The notes below the pieces were generated by a model. The model ran no database searches and was not told the DNA's origin. It saw only the letters and a list, made by a program, of their open reading frames with translations. A stretch of DNA of 64,000 bases, from NCBI GenBank assembly GCA_900769405.1, contig CAAGGL010000031.1, forward strand, positions 192,259 to 256,258, given 5' to 3'. A program made the translations under genes and the position numbers. Positions 1-8,657 of this stretch are shown one piece after another. Source of the DNA: an uncultured Alistipes sp. (GTDB lineage: Bacteria > Bacteroidota > Bacteroidia > Bacteroidales > Rikenellaceae). How positions within the stretch are numbered: position 1 is the stretch's first letter; the number at the start of each line of letters is the position of its first letter.

Positions 1-1638
1 AAGTTCCGTCCGGGATCGACCTTCTCGGCGAGTGTGAATTTCTCGACAAGTGGTTACTCGAAATATTCGGCAACATCGCTCAACGACATTCTTGCGACGC
101 AGACCAACTCGTCGATTGCCTATTCGAAGTCGTGGTCGGGTACGCCGTTCTCGATGTCGGCTAATCTGGGTGTATCGCAGAACTCGCAGACTCAGACTCT
201 TTCGTTTACGTTGCCGACGGTGGTTGTCAATATGTCGCGTATCTACCCCTTCAAGCGTAAGGAGGTGCTGGGTAAGGAGCGTTGGTACGAGAAGATCTCG
301 ATGTCATATACGGGTAAACTGACCAACACGGTGCAGACCAAGGAGAGCGAGGTCTTCACGCCTCAGACCTTGCAGAATATGCGCCACGGTATCGAGCACT
401 CGATCCCCGTATCGACCTCGATCACGCTGTTCAACTACCTGAATATCTCGCCCTCGGCCAACTATACCGAGAAGTGGTACTTCAAGAAACAGGAGCGTCA
501 GTGGAATCCCGAGACGCAGACGGTTGACTATCTCGCGCCCGAGTATGGCTTCTATCGACTCTATAACTATAACTTCTCGGTGTCGGGATCAACCAAACTC
601 TACGGTATGTATCGTTTCAAGAATCCGAAGGCGAAGGTCAAGGCCATCCGCCACGTGATTACTCCCACGATCGGATTCTCGTATGCTCCCGATTTCTCGA
701 AACAGAAGTATGGCTATTATAAGGCCGTGCAGAGCGATACGACGGGTCGTATCCAGATCTATTCGCCCTTCGAGGGTAATGCCTATGGTGTTCCGTCGTC
801 GGGTCGCTCGGCGTCGATCAACTTCTCGCTCAAACAGAACCTCGAAATGAAGGTTGCCAGCGACCGCGATACCACGGGTACACGCATCTTGAAGCTGATT
901 GACGATTTGACCATCTCGGGCTCGTACAACTTCTTGGCCGACTCGATGAATCTGTCGAATATCAACCTTAGTTTCCGCACGACGATCTCGCAGAACTTCG
1001 GTATCCAGCTCTCGGCAATGCTCGATCCTTATCAGGTTACGCCCGAGGGTCGCCGTATCAACAAGTTCGCGGTGGCGAAAGGTAAGTTGGGTCGAATCGT
1101 CAGCACGGGTTGGTCGTTCGGTTACTCGTTCCAATCGAAGAATAAGGGTTCGAGTGGCGCGAAGATGAACGACATCTCGTCGCAACCGATCGATCCGGCC
1201 TATACCAATCCCTTCTCCGATCCCTATGGCACGATGGATCCGATGATGAGGCGATTATATATGGCGAATACCTACTACGACTTTGCACTGCCGTGGAACC
1301 TGAGTTTCAACTATACGATCAGCTACGGCACGTCGCTGGTGAACAACGGCACGACGGGTATCAAACATAATATCAACCAGACGATCGGCTTCAACGGCAG
1401 TTTGAACCTGACGCCCAAGTGGGGTGTTACGTTCCAGGGCGGTTTCGACCTAATGACGCGCAAGCTGACCACCTCGTCGATTTCGATTTCGCGCGACCTG
1501 CACTGTTGGCAGATGGGATTCTCGTGGATTCCGTTCGGCTATCATAAGTCGTGGAGTTTCCACATTGGTGTTAAGTCGTCGATGTTGCAGGATTTGAAGT
1601 ATGACAAGAGTCAGTCGATGTATGACAATTTGTACTAA
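1..1638 (+). CDS. lptD: LptD-like outer-membrane LPS assembly protein, C-terminal part
   Basis: The reading frame is open from the first base of the window, so the 5' part of the gene is missing and 545 residues remain. They are almost all amphipathic beta-strand sequence rich in Ser, Thr, Tyr, Phe and Asn, ending in a tyrosine as outer-membrane barrels often do. The pattern, including a segment like RHVITPTIGFSYAPDF, resembles the C-terminal barrel of the Bacteroidota LptD family, which inserts lipopolysaccharide into the outer leaflet. The N-terminal periplasmic OstA domain would lie upstream. No promoter is visible in the 33 bp before the next gene, so the two may be cotranscribed. The LptD name is family recognition; another large barrel protein is possible. 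Confidence 0.72.
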   Translation, partial: KFRPGSTFSASVNFSTSGYSKYSATSLNDILATQTNSSIAYSKSWSGTPFSMSANLGVSQNSQTQTLSFTLPTVVVNMSRIYPFKRKEVLGKERWYEKISMSYTGKLTNTVQTKESEVFTPQTLQNMRHGIEHSIPVSTSITLFNYLNISPSANYTEKWYFKKQERQWNPETQTVDYLAPEYGFYRLYNYNFSVSGSTKLYGMYRFKNPKAKVKAIRHVITPTIGFSYAPDFSKQKYGYYKAVQSDTTGRIQIYSPFEGNAYGVPSSGRSASINFSLKQNLEMKVASDRDTTGTRILKLIDDLTISGSYNFLADSMNLSNINLSFRTTISQNFGIQLSAMLDPYQVTPEGRRINKFAVAKGKLGRIVSTGWSFGYSFQSKNKGSSGAKMNDISSQPIDPAYTNPFSDPYGTMDPMMRRLYMANTYYDFALPWNLSFNYTISYGTSLVNNGTTGIKHNINQTIGFNGSLNLTPKWGVTFQGGFDLMTRKLTTSSISISRDLHCWQMGFSWIPFGYHKSWSFHIGVKSSMLQDLKYDKSQSMYDNLY

Positions 1639-1671
1639 AACTCAAACAAATAGAAACACAAAACAAAAACT

Positions 1672-3765
1672 ATGAAAAAACAAATTCTGATTGCTGCTAT
1701 GGCACTTACTACACTTGCGGCTTGTCAGAGTGGCGACAATCCGCTGTTGGCTGATTGGAACACTCCCTACCAGACACCGCCTTTCGACCAGATCAAGGTT
1801 GAGCACTACGCACCCGCATTCGATGCGGCTATTGCTGAGGCTCGCGCCGAGATCGATGCTATCGTTGCCGATACGGCTGCTCCCACCTTCGCAAATACGA
1901 TCGAGGCTTTGGAGCGTGCAGGCGACAAGCTGACCCGCATTGAGTACATCTTCTTCAATATCTTGGAGGCAGATGCAAATGAGCAGATGCAGCAGGTTTC
2001 GATGGAGGTACAGCCCAAGCTGACCGAGTATTCGAACGACGTATCGCTCAATCCCGAGTTGTTTGCTCGCGTTAAGGCTGTTTACGATCAGCGCGAGTCG
2101 CTCGATCTGTCGCTCGAAGAGGCTAAGTTGCTCGAAAAGACCTATAAGAGCTTCTCGCGCAACGGTGCAGCTTTGGACGAGGAGAAGAAAGCTGTCTATC
2201 GTGAGATTTCGGCCGAGTTGTCGCAGCTGACCTTGCAGTTTGGTCAGAATGTGCTGGCTGCAACCAACGCTTACACCTACAACATCACCGATTCGACCGT
2301 TGTTGCCGAGTTGCCTGACTTCGTAAAGGAGGGTCTGGCTGCCGATGCTAAGGCTCGTGGCGAAGAGGGTTGGACCGTTACCTTGCAGGCTCCGAGCTAT
2401 GGTCCCTTCGTGACCTACTCGTCGAACCGTGAGTTGAAGGAGCAGCTGTGGCGTGCTTACAACTCGCGTGCTATGGTTGATGGCGCAAATGACAACCGCG
2501 AGATCGTTAAGCGCATTGCCGAGCTGCGTTTGCAGATGGCTAACCTGCTGGGTTACGAAACCTACGCTGACTATGTATTGGAGGAGCGTATGGCCGAGAG
2601 CGCTGACAACGTGAACAACTTCCTCAAAGAGTTGCTCGACGCAACCAAGAAGTATGCCGATAAGGACTATGCAACCATCAACGCATACGCTAAGTCGCTC
2701 GGTTTGCAGGGCGAGGTTATGCCTTGGGATTTCAGCTATTACAGCGAGAAGTATAAGAACGAGAAGTACGCTCTGAGCGACGAGATGGTGAAGCCCTACT
2801 TGAAGCTCGACAACGTGAAGAAGGGTGTATTTATGTTGGCTAACAAGCTCTATGGTTTGGAATTCAAGGAGAATACCGAGATATCGGTTTATCACCCTGA
2901 GGTATCGGTATATGAAGTTTACGATGCAACGGGCAAGATGATGGCTATTCTCTATCTCGACTTCTTCCCCCGCGAGACCAAGCGTGGTGGCGCGTGGATG
3001 ACCGAGTTCCGTCCTGCCAGCTTCGATGCTGAGGGTAACGAGATCCGTCCTTTGGTTTCGCTCGTTATGAACTTCACCAAGCCGACCGAGAACACTCCGT
3101 CGTTGCTGACCTTCGACGAGTTCACCACCTTCCTGCACGAGTTTGGTCACGCGCTGCACGGTATGTTGGGCGAGGGTAAGTATGCGTCGCTGACCGGTAC
3201 GAGCGTTTATCGCGATTTCGTTGAGCTGCCTTCGCAGTTGTTGGAGAATTGGGCTACCGAGAAGGAGTACCTCGATCTGTGGGCTGTTCACTATGAGACC
3301 GGTGAGCAGATGCCTGCCGAGTTGATCTCGAAGATCGTTGATGCGAAGAACTATCTGGCTGCTTATTCGAACGTGCGTCAGCTCTCGTTCGGTATGACCG
3401 ATATGGCTTGGCACAGCCTGACCGAGCCTTACAAGGGCGATGTTGAGGCGTTCGAGAAGGCTTCGATGAAGCCGACTCAGGTTGTTCCCGAGGTTGAGGG
3501 TACGGGTATGGCTACCTCGTTCTCGCACATCTTCTCGGGCGGTTACGCTGCCGGTTACTATGGATATAAGTGGGCAGAGGTATTGGACGCTGACGCATTC
3601 TCGCTGTTCAAGGAGAAGGGCATCTTCAATACCGAGGTTTCGAACTCGTTCCGCGAGAACGTACTCTCGAAGGGTGGCGTTGAGCACCCGATGGAACTCT
3701 ACGTTCGCTTCCGCGGTCATAAGCCCGACCAGAAGGCTCTGATCGAGCGTATGGGCTTGGAGTAG
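1672..3765 (+). CDS. dcp: M3 family metallopeptidase (peptidyl-dipeptidase Dcp type), lipoprotein
   Basis: A 697-residue zinc peptidase. The N-terminus is a lipoprotein signal with lipobox LAAC and Cys18, so the mature protein should be lipid-anchored in the envelope. The zinc motif HEFGH is at residues 489-493, and E518 in FVELPSQ sits 29 residues after the first histidine, where M3 enzymes have the third zinc ligand. Dcp-type enzymes release dipeptides from the C-terminus of oligopeptides, so a role in periplasmic peptide turnover is inferred. Length matches the family (about 680-710). The start at 1672 is the ATG that gives a complete signal peptide. Confidence 0.93.
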   Translation: MKKQILIAAMALTTLAACQSGDNPLLADWNTPYQTPPFDQIKVEHYAPAFDAAIAEARAEIDAIVADTAAPTFANTIEALERAGDKLTRIEYIFFNILEADANEQMQQVSMEVQPKLTEYSNDVSLNPELFARVKAVYDQRESLDLSLEEAKLLEKTYKSFSRNGAALDEEKKAVYREISAELSQLTLQFGQNVLAATNAYTYNITDSTVVAELPDFVKEGLAADAKARGEEGWTVTLQAPSYGPFVTYSSNRELKEQLWRAYNSRAMVDGANDNREIVKRIAELRLQMANLLGYETYADYVLEERMAESADNVNNFLKELLDATKKYADKDYATINAYAKSLGLQGEVMPWDFSYYSEKYKNEKYALSDEMVKPYLKLDNVKKGVFMLANKLYGLEFKENTEISVYHPEVSVYEVYDATGKMMAILYLDFFPRETKRGGAWMTEFRPASFDAEGNEIRPLVSLVMNFTKPTENTPSLLTFDEFTTFLHEFGHALHGMLGEGKYASLTGTSVYRDFVELPSQLLENWATEKEYLDLWAVHYETGEQMPAELISKIVDAKNYLAAYSNVRQLSFGMTDMAWHSLTEPYKGDVEAFEKASMKPTQVVPEVEGTGMATSFSHIFSGGYAAGYYGYKWAEVLDADAFSLFKEKGIFNTEVSNSFRENVLSKGGVEHPMELYVRFRGHKPDQKALIERMGLE

Positions 3766-3781
3766 TGCATTAATTAATCTG

Positions 3782-3825
3782 AACGGAGGTTTGTTGCTTG
3801 TTATCGGGTGGCGAATCTCCGTTTT
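3782..3825 (+). terminator. Possible weak hairpin between dcp and menA
   Basis: AACGGAG (3782-3788) pairs with CTCCGTT (3817-3823) across a 28-base loop, followed by a short T-rich stretch. The loop is long and the U-tract poor, so it may only attenuate read-through into menA. Confidence 0.3.
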
Positions 3826-3841
3826 CTAGAAAACAATCAAT

Positions 3842-4732
3842 ATGAAAAAACATTCGTTTGCACAGTGGCTCATTGCGGTACGTCCGTGGTCGTTCCCTGC
3901 GTCGGCAATGCCCGTGTTGGTAACACTGATGTATCTGCTTTGGATTGGTGCCGAGATCGATTGGATTGGTGGCGTCTGGGCGTTGATCAATGCCGTTGTG
4001 TTCCACGCGGCAGGTAACGTGTGGAGCGACTATTTCGACTTTCGTAAGGGCGTCGATGCCGAGGATACCTTTGGAGCAAAGACGATGACCTCGGGCGAGT
4101 TCACACCCAAGGAGATGTTGCGATTGGCAGTGGGTCTGCTCGTTGTGGCGCTGGTTATGGGTATCGGTTTGATGGTGCGCGTGGGTCTGCCTCTGTTGTG
4201 GTTTGGTGTGGCAGGTGCACTGACGGTGCTGCTCTATCCCCGATTGAAGTATAGTGCGCTGGGAGATGTCGATATTATGTTGGCATACGCGCTGCTGCCT
4301 ACGCTCGGTACCTCGTTCGTGGCAACGGGTGCGCTGGTGTGGAACGTGTTGTGGATCGCCGTTCCGGTGGGTCTGATTACGGTTGCAATTCTCCACGCTA
4401 ACAATACGCGCGATATCGTTACCGACGTTCGCGCCAATATCAAGACCTTCGCAATGAGCATCGGTCGCAAGGCGTCGAAACCCCTCTATGCTTTCGAGGT
4501 GCTCTTCCCGTTTGTTTGGATTGCAGGTTGCGTTGTGGCGGGATTGCTGCCGTGGTGGTCGCTGCTGACGCTGGTGGCTGTTATGCCTGCGTGGCAGGGT
4601 GCGCGCGATATGTTGCGCCACGATGACGATACAACCGAACTGATCGCCAACCTCGACGAACGAACCGCAAAGTTGCAGCTTATTTTCAGCCTGCTCTTTA
4701 CGATCGGTTTTGTTGTAGCTTATTTCGTATGA
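3842..4732 (+). CDS. menA: UbiA-family prenyltransferase, 1,4-dihydroxy-2-naphthoate octaprenyltransferase
   Basis: A 296-residue polytopic membrane protein. It attaches the polyprenyl chain to dihydroxynaphthoate in menaquinone synthesis. The first Asp-rich motif of the UbiA family is visible as NVWSDYFDFRKGVD (D63, D66, D72), and the second as a TRDIVTD segment followed by NIKTFA, which matches the NNxRDxxxDxxxGKxTLA pattern of MenA. The N-terminal AVRPWSFPAS segment is also typical. The stop overlaps the start of the next gene by ATGA, so the two are translationally coupled. Confidence 0.9.
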   Translation: MKKHSFAQWLIAVRPWSFPASAMPVLVTLMYLLWIGAEIDWIGGVWALINAVVFHAAGNVWSDYFDFRKGVDAEDTFGAKTMTSGEFTPKEMLRLAVGLLVVALVMGIGLMVRVGLPLLWFGVAGALTVLLYPRLKYSALGDVDIMLAYALLPTLGTSFVATGALVWNVLWIAVPVGLITVAILHANNTRDIVTDVRANIKTFAMSIGRKASKPLYAFEVLFPFVWIAGCVVAGLLPWWSLLTLVAVMPAWQGARDMLRHDDDTTELIANLDERTAKLQLIFSLLFTIGFVVAYFV

Positions 4733-5346
4733 AACGTGTAGGATTGGCCATTGCGCTGGCATTCGTGCTGTGGACGGTGATGTTCTCGCCGTGGACTGCT
4801 CCGCATCTTAATTTCTGGGTTGCGATGAGTATCTCGGCGGCGGTGCTGATGACTATTGCGACGTTGGTGCGCCCCTCGTGGCCGCGCGACCTGAAATGGA
4901 GTTGGTCGAATATCGCACTCGGCGTGGCAATCGCGGTGGTGCTGTGGGGCGTCTTTTGGGTGGGTGATAAACTCTCGCAGTTGATGTTCGACTTCGCCCG
5001 CCCGCAGGTCGATTCGATCTACGCGATGAAAGATGGCACCTCATCGACACTGATCGCCTTCGCGCTGTTGGTGCTGATCGGTCCTGCCGAGGAGGTATTT
5101 TGGCGCGGATATGTTCAGCGTACACTCTCGGAGCGCTGGGGCGCAAACGTGGGTTTCGTTGTCGCTACGGCGGCATATACGCTGGTGCACATCGGCTCGC
5201 TGAATTTTATGCTTATTATGGCGTCGATGGTTTGCGGCATTGCGTGGGGCTTGCTCTATCGCCTGATGCCCGAACGCTTTTCGGCTATCGTTCTCTCGCA
5301 CGCATTGTGGGACGCGGCGGTCTTCGTCATCTTCCCGATAATGTAG
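4729..5346 (+). CDS. CPBP family intramembrane metalloprotease (Rce1/Abi-like)
   Basis: A 205-residue membrane protein with the three motifs of the CPBP (Abi, pfam02517) family. Motif 1 is EEVFWRGYVQR with E121, E122 and R126; motif 2 contains H154 in TLVHIGS; motif 3 is SHALWD with H191. These Glu and His residues are the presumed catalytic site inside the membrane. Substrates are unknown in bacteria; some relatives mature peptides or confer bacteriocin immunity. It starts within the stop codon of menA (ATGA overlap) and is followed by a bidirectional terminator, so it closes that operon. Confidence 0.85.
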   Translation: MKRVGLAIALAFVLWTVMFSPWTAPHLNFWVAMSISAAVLMTIATLVRPSWPRDLKWSWSNIALGVAIAVVLWGVFWVGDKLSQLMFDFARPQVDSIYAMKDGTSSTLIAFALLVLIGPAEEVFWRGYVQRTLSERWGANVGFVVATAAYTLVHIGSLNFMLIMASMVCGIAWGLLYRLMPERFSAIVLSHALWDAAVFVIFPIM

Positions 5347-5365
5347 CCACTCGATATAAGGCACA

Positions 5366-5399
5366 AAAAAATCCCGAATCATTGCGATTCGGGATTTTT
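5366..5399. terminator. Bidirectional terminator between the CPBP gene and gap
   Basis: AAAAATCCCGAATC (5366-5379) pairs perfectly with GATTCGGGATTTTT (5386-5399) around a 5-base loop. It has an A-run on one side and a T-run on the other, so it can serve both convergent genes. Confidence 0.9.
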
Positions 5400-5418
5400 C
5401 TTTTCGGTAGATCTAAGA

Positions 5419-6435
5419 CTACTTGTTGTACTCCTTCATAACCGAGATCAGGTTCAGAACCTTGTTCGAGTAACCCCACTCGTTGTCGTACCACGAAACA
5501 ACCTTAACGAAGGTGTCGGTCAAAGCGATACCAGCCTTAGCATCGAAGATCGAAGTGCGAGCGTCGCCCAAGAAATCCGACGATACAACGTCCTCGTCTG
5601 TGTAACCCAGAACGCCTGCCAACTCACCCTCCGAAGCAGCCTTCATAGCAGCGCAAATCTCTGCGTAGGTTGCGGGCTTAGCCAGGTTTACAGTCAGGTC
5701 AACAACCGAAACGTCCAGAGTGGGAACGCGGAATGCCATACCGGTCAACTTGCCGTTCAACTCGGGCAGAACTACGCCTACTGCCTTAGCAGCACCAGTC
5801 GACGAGGGGATGATGTTGCCAGCAGCAGCGCGGCCACCACGCCAATCCTTCAACGAAGGACCGTCAACGGTCTTCTGAGTAGCGGTAGTAGCGTGAACGG
5901 TGGTCATCAAACCGTCAGCGATACCCCAGTTGTCGTTCAGAACCTTAGCGATAGGAGCCAAGCAGTTAGTGGTGCACGATGCGTTCGAAACGATAGTCTG
6001 ACCAGCGTAGGTGTTGGTGTTAACACCGCAAACGAACATAGGAGTCTTGTCCTTAGCAGGAGCCGACATAACTACGTACTTAGCACCAGCCTTGATGTGA
6101 GCCTCAGCCTTCTCAGCGGTGAGGAACAAACCGGTTGCCTCAACTACGTACTCAGCCTCAACCTCGTTCCACTTCAAATCCTCGGGATTGCGCTCAGCGG
6201 TTACGCGGATAGCCTTGCCATTAACGATGAGCAAGCTCTTCTCCATATCGTAGTCGATGGTACCATCGAACTGACCGTGCATAGTGTCATACTTCAGCAT
6301 ATATGCCAAGTACTCTACGGGGCAGAGGTCGTTAATACCTACAATGTCATACTTCTCGGTCTGCGAGCAAGCAGCGCGGAATACCATACGGCCGATACGT
6401 CCGAAACCGTTGATACCAATCTTAATCTGTGCCAT
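5419..6435 (-). CDS. gap: Type I glyceraldehyde-3-phosphate dehydrogenase
   Basis: A 338-residue enzyme that oxidises and phosphorylates glyceraldehyde 3-phosphate in glycolysis (reverse in gluconeogenesis). The NAD-binding loop GINGFGRIG is at residues 8-16, the catalytic Cys154 lies in SNASCTTNC and the base His181 in TTVHATTATQ. Residues N35-D36 after the second strand fit preference for NAD over NADP. It is a single-gene unit with a consensus promoter upstream and a terminator downstream. Its codon choice is more biased than that of its neighbours, as expected for a highly expressed gene. Confidence 0.97.
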   Translation of the reverse strand: MAQIKIGINGFGRIGRMVFRAACSQTEKYDIVGINDLCPVEYLAYMLKYDTMHGQFDGTIDYDMEKSLLIVNGKAIRVTAERNPEDLKWNEVEAEYVVEATGLFLTAEKAEAHIKAGAKYVVMSAPAKDKTPMFVCGVNTNTYAGQTIVSNASCTTNCLAPIAKVLNDNWGIADGLMTTVHATTATQKTVDGPSLKDWRGGRAAAGNIIPSSTGAAKAVGVVLPELNGKLTGMAFRVPTLDVSVVDLTVNLAKPATYAEICAAMKAASEGELAGVLGYTDEDVVSSDFLGDARTSIFDAKAGIALTDTFVKVVSWYDNEWGYSNKVLNLISVMKEYNK

Positions 6436-6487
6436 AATTTTTTGATATATTTTAGGTTAAAAACTTCCGTTATTTTTTTAACAACTG

Positions 6488-6519
6488 CAAAAATATACAT
6501 TGTCCGAAGAAAATGCAAA
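6488..6519 (-). promoter_or_regulatory. Promoter of gap
   Basis: On the minus strand, the -33 element TTTG (6519-6516) is followed after 20 bp by TATTTTTG (6495-6488). This is an exact match to the Bacteroidota TTTG-N19-21-TAnnTTTG pattern, about 50 bp upstream of the gap start. Confidence 0.8.
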
Positions 6520-6616
6520 TATTTTTCAATTTTTTTAATTACCCTCAGCCAAAAAATGTCGTCTAAGCGCCGTTTCGTGCGTTTTTCAGTCACTTAACGA
6601 GGTGTTGCGTTGTGTG

Positions 6617-7369
6617 TTACATATTTGCCTTGGCGCGCTTGGCCATAGCCGACGCAAAGACAAAATCGTTCAGTTCGCGGTTGTCGCTTTGGAGGATATC
6701 GTGCTTGGTGCCCTCCCACCATTTTTTACCCTCGTGAATGAAGACAATCTTCTCGCCAATCTCCATCACCGAGTTCATATCGTGCGTATTGACGATCGTG
6801 GTGATGTTGTACTCCTCGGTGATCTCCTTGATCAGGTTGTCGATCACGATCGAGGTCATCGGGTCGAGACCCGAGTTAGGCTCGTCGCAGAAGAGATATT
6901 TCGGATTGAGCACGATAGCACGCGCAATAGCCACACGCTTGATCATACCGCCACTCAGCTCGGCGGGGTAGAGCTTATGTGCATTGGGCAGGTTCACGCG
7001 CTTCAAACAGAAATTCACGCGCTCCATCTTCTCCTCGAAACTCTGTTCGGTGAACAGATCGAGCGGCAGACGAATGTTATCCTCGACGGTCGAAGAGTCG
7101 AGCAGCGCACCGCCCTGAAAGATCATACCGATGTCCTTGCGAACTGCCTTGCGCTCGTTGAAATCGAGCTTCGTGTAGCACAGGTCATCGAAGTAGATGT
7201 TACCTTCGTCAATCTCGTGCAGACCCACCAAACTTTTGAGCAACACGGTCTTACCCGATCCGCTTCGACCGATGATCAGATTGGTTTTGCCGGCATCGAA
7301 CAGCACCGAAACGTCGTCCAACACGCGACGACCGTCGAATATCTTTACAATGTTCTCTCCGCGTATCAT
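6617..7369 (-). CDS. mlaF: ABC transporter ATP-binding protein, MlaF type
   Basis: A 250-residue ATPase of the Mla phospholipid transport system, which moves lipids between inner and outer membrane to maintain outer-membrane asymmetry. The Walker A motif GRSGSGKT is at residues 34-41. The signature is LSGGM rather than LSGGQ, a known MlaF trait, followed by RVAIARA and the Walker B CDEPNSGLDP. It overlaps the permease gene by one base (TAATG). No MlaD-like substrate-binding gene lies next to it in this window. Confidence 0.92.
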   Translation of the reverse strand: MIRGENIVKIFDGRRVLDDVSVLFDAGKTNLIIGRSGSGKTVLLKSLVGLHEIDEGNIYFDDLCYTKLDFNERKAVRKDIGMIFQGGALLDSSTVEDNIRLPLDLFTEQSFEEKMERVNFCLKRVNLPNAHKLYPAELSGGMIKRVAIARAIVLNPKYLFCDEPNSGLDPMTSIVIDNLIKEITEEYNITTIVNTHDMNSVMEIGEKIVFIHEGKKWWEGTKHDILQSDNRELNDFVFASAMAKRAKANM

Positions 7370-8112
7370 TAGGTCAGGAAGATTTGCGTTAATATCAAGT
7401 TGAATACCAGAATTGCGATCGAGCTAACCACAACGGCTTTGGTCGATGCGCGACCCACTTCGAGCGAGTTACCCTGTGCATAGTAGCCGTAGAAACCTGC
7501 GATCGAGGTGATCAGGTATGCAAATATCGAGGCTTTGATCAGCGAGTAGGTAATCGAGAGCGGCCTAAATGCGTAGAATAGACCCTCGATGTAGTCGTCG
7601 GGCATCATAATTCCCGTAAATCCTGCCACGACCCAACCGCCGAATACGCCGATCACCATACTGAGAATGGTTAGCAGTGGGAAGAAGAGTACCGTCGCAA
7701 TTACCTTAGGCATAATCAGATAGCTCGCCGAGTTGACGCCCATAATTTCGAGCGCATCAATCTGCTCGGTGATACGCATTGTGCCGATCTCCGAGGCGAT
7801 GTTCGAACCTACTTTACCTGCCAGAATCAGTGCTACGACCGTCGATGAGAACTCCAAAATCATCGTTTCGCGCGTTGCATAACCGATGAGCGAGCGGGGA
7901 ATAAACGGAGATTCGAGGTTGATGGCCATCTGCAAGGTCACCACGGCACCCATAAAGATCGAGATGATAGCCGCAATACCGATCGAGTTGTATCCCAGAG
8001 CATCCATCTCGAATATAATTCGGTTGCGGTAGATCGACCACTTTTCGGGGCGCGAGAAGACCTTTGTCATCAGGAGGCAGTAGCGACCGAGTGTATCAAA
8101 GAATTTAATCAT
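7369..8112 (-). CDS. mlaE: ABC transporter permease, MlaE family
   Basis: A 247-residue inner-membrane permease. The central segment GKVGSNIASEIGTMRITEQIDALEIMG, summarised by EIGTMRITEQIDAL, is the hallmark of MlaE/YrbE proteins. The protein is strongly hydrophobic with several membrane spans. It precedes mlaF with a one-base overlap and follows a DUF4834 gene by 18 bp, so the three form an operon. With MlaF it should form the inner-membrane complex for phospholipid transport. Confidence 0.93.
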   Translation of the reverse strand: MIKFFDTLGRYCLLMTKVFSRPEKWSIYRNRIIFEMDALGYNSIGIAAIISIFMGAVVTLQMAINLESPFIPRSLIGYATRETMILEFSSTVVALILAGKVGSNIASEIGTMRITEQIDALEIMGVNSASYLIMPKVIATVLFFPLLTILSMVIGVFGGWVVAGFTGIMMPDDYIEGLFYAFRPLSITYSLIKASIFAYLITSIAGFYGYYAQGNSLEVGRASTKAVVVSSIAILVFNLILTQIFLT

Positions 8113-8130
8113 ACTTTCGCTCTCCTCCGA

Positions 8131-8538
8131 CTATTTTTTAGGGCCTACGTCCTCGAAATCGACATAATCACCCACGTTGCTATTGATCTTTTTCTCTTGG
8201 GGTTCGGTCTGGTGGACACTCACTTCGCCCTCGCGCGGCTGTTGAGTTTTGTGTCCATAATTGCGGTACGAACCCGATGCGTTGCGCATCTGCTGCTCTT
8301 CGGCTTGGCGGCGCAAACGTTTGATGCGGTAGCTCAGGTAGAGACCGCCTAAAAGCATCAACAGAATAAAAAACATAAAAATATACAAAAATATCTTTAA
8401 GACTCCGGCAGCCATCGAAGCCATCGAGGGCGAGGCCAGAGCCATCAGCAGTATGAACAAACACAAAATGGGGTTGCGTCGCACGAATGCCACGAACGAA
8501 TCCACCAATCTGTTAATAAATTCCACTATCAGTAACAA
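8131..8538 (-). CDS. DUF4834 family membrane protein
   Basis: A 135-residue protein with two hydrophobic segments (about residues 22-42 and 44-70), then a basic stretch YRIKRLRRQ and a hydrophilic tail rich in Gln, Glu and Lys that ends in YVDFEDVGPKK. This layout matches DUF4834, a Bacteroidota family of unknown function commonly found beside mla-type or other envelope genes. It is the first gene of the mlaEF operon here, so a link to envelope lipid homeostasis is possible but unproven. Confidence 0.75.
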   Translation of the reverse strand: MLLIVEFINRLVDSFVAFVRRNPILCLFILLMALASPSMASMAAGVLKIFLYIFMFFILLMLLGGLYLSYRIKRLRRQAEEQQMRNASGSYRNYGHKTQQPREGEVSVHQTEPQEKKINSNVGDYVDFEDVGPKK

Positions 8539-8557
8539 TTAATGATTAATCAACTCG

Positions 8558-8565
8558 CAAATATA
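8558..8565 (-). promoter_or_regulatory. -7 element for the DUF4834-mlaE-mlaF operon
   Basis: TATATTTG on the minus strand, an exact TAnnTTTG match 20 bp upstream of the DUF4834 start. No clear TTTG lies at -33. Confidence 0.6.
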
Positions 8566-8608
8566 ACGATATTTTTTCGATTAAATTTTATTACTCGCTT
8601 TTTTATCG

Positions 8609-8616
8609 TAAATTTG
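8609..8616 (+). promoter_or_regulatory. -7 element for purB
   Basis: TAAATTTG, an exact TAnnTTTG match about 42 bp upstream of purB. It is divergent from the element at 8558-8565, with about 43 bp between the two. Confidence 0.6.
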
Positions 8617-8657
8617 TACTTTCAAAACCGCTAAACAACACAAACGAACAATAAGTT

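Noticed and set aside
1642..3720. 692-codon open frame on the minus strand opposite dcp
   Set aside because: Antisense to a clear M3 peptidase with zinc motif and signal peptide; its amino-acid composition (Leu, Val, Arg-rich, repetitive) mirrors the sense codons.
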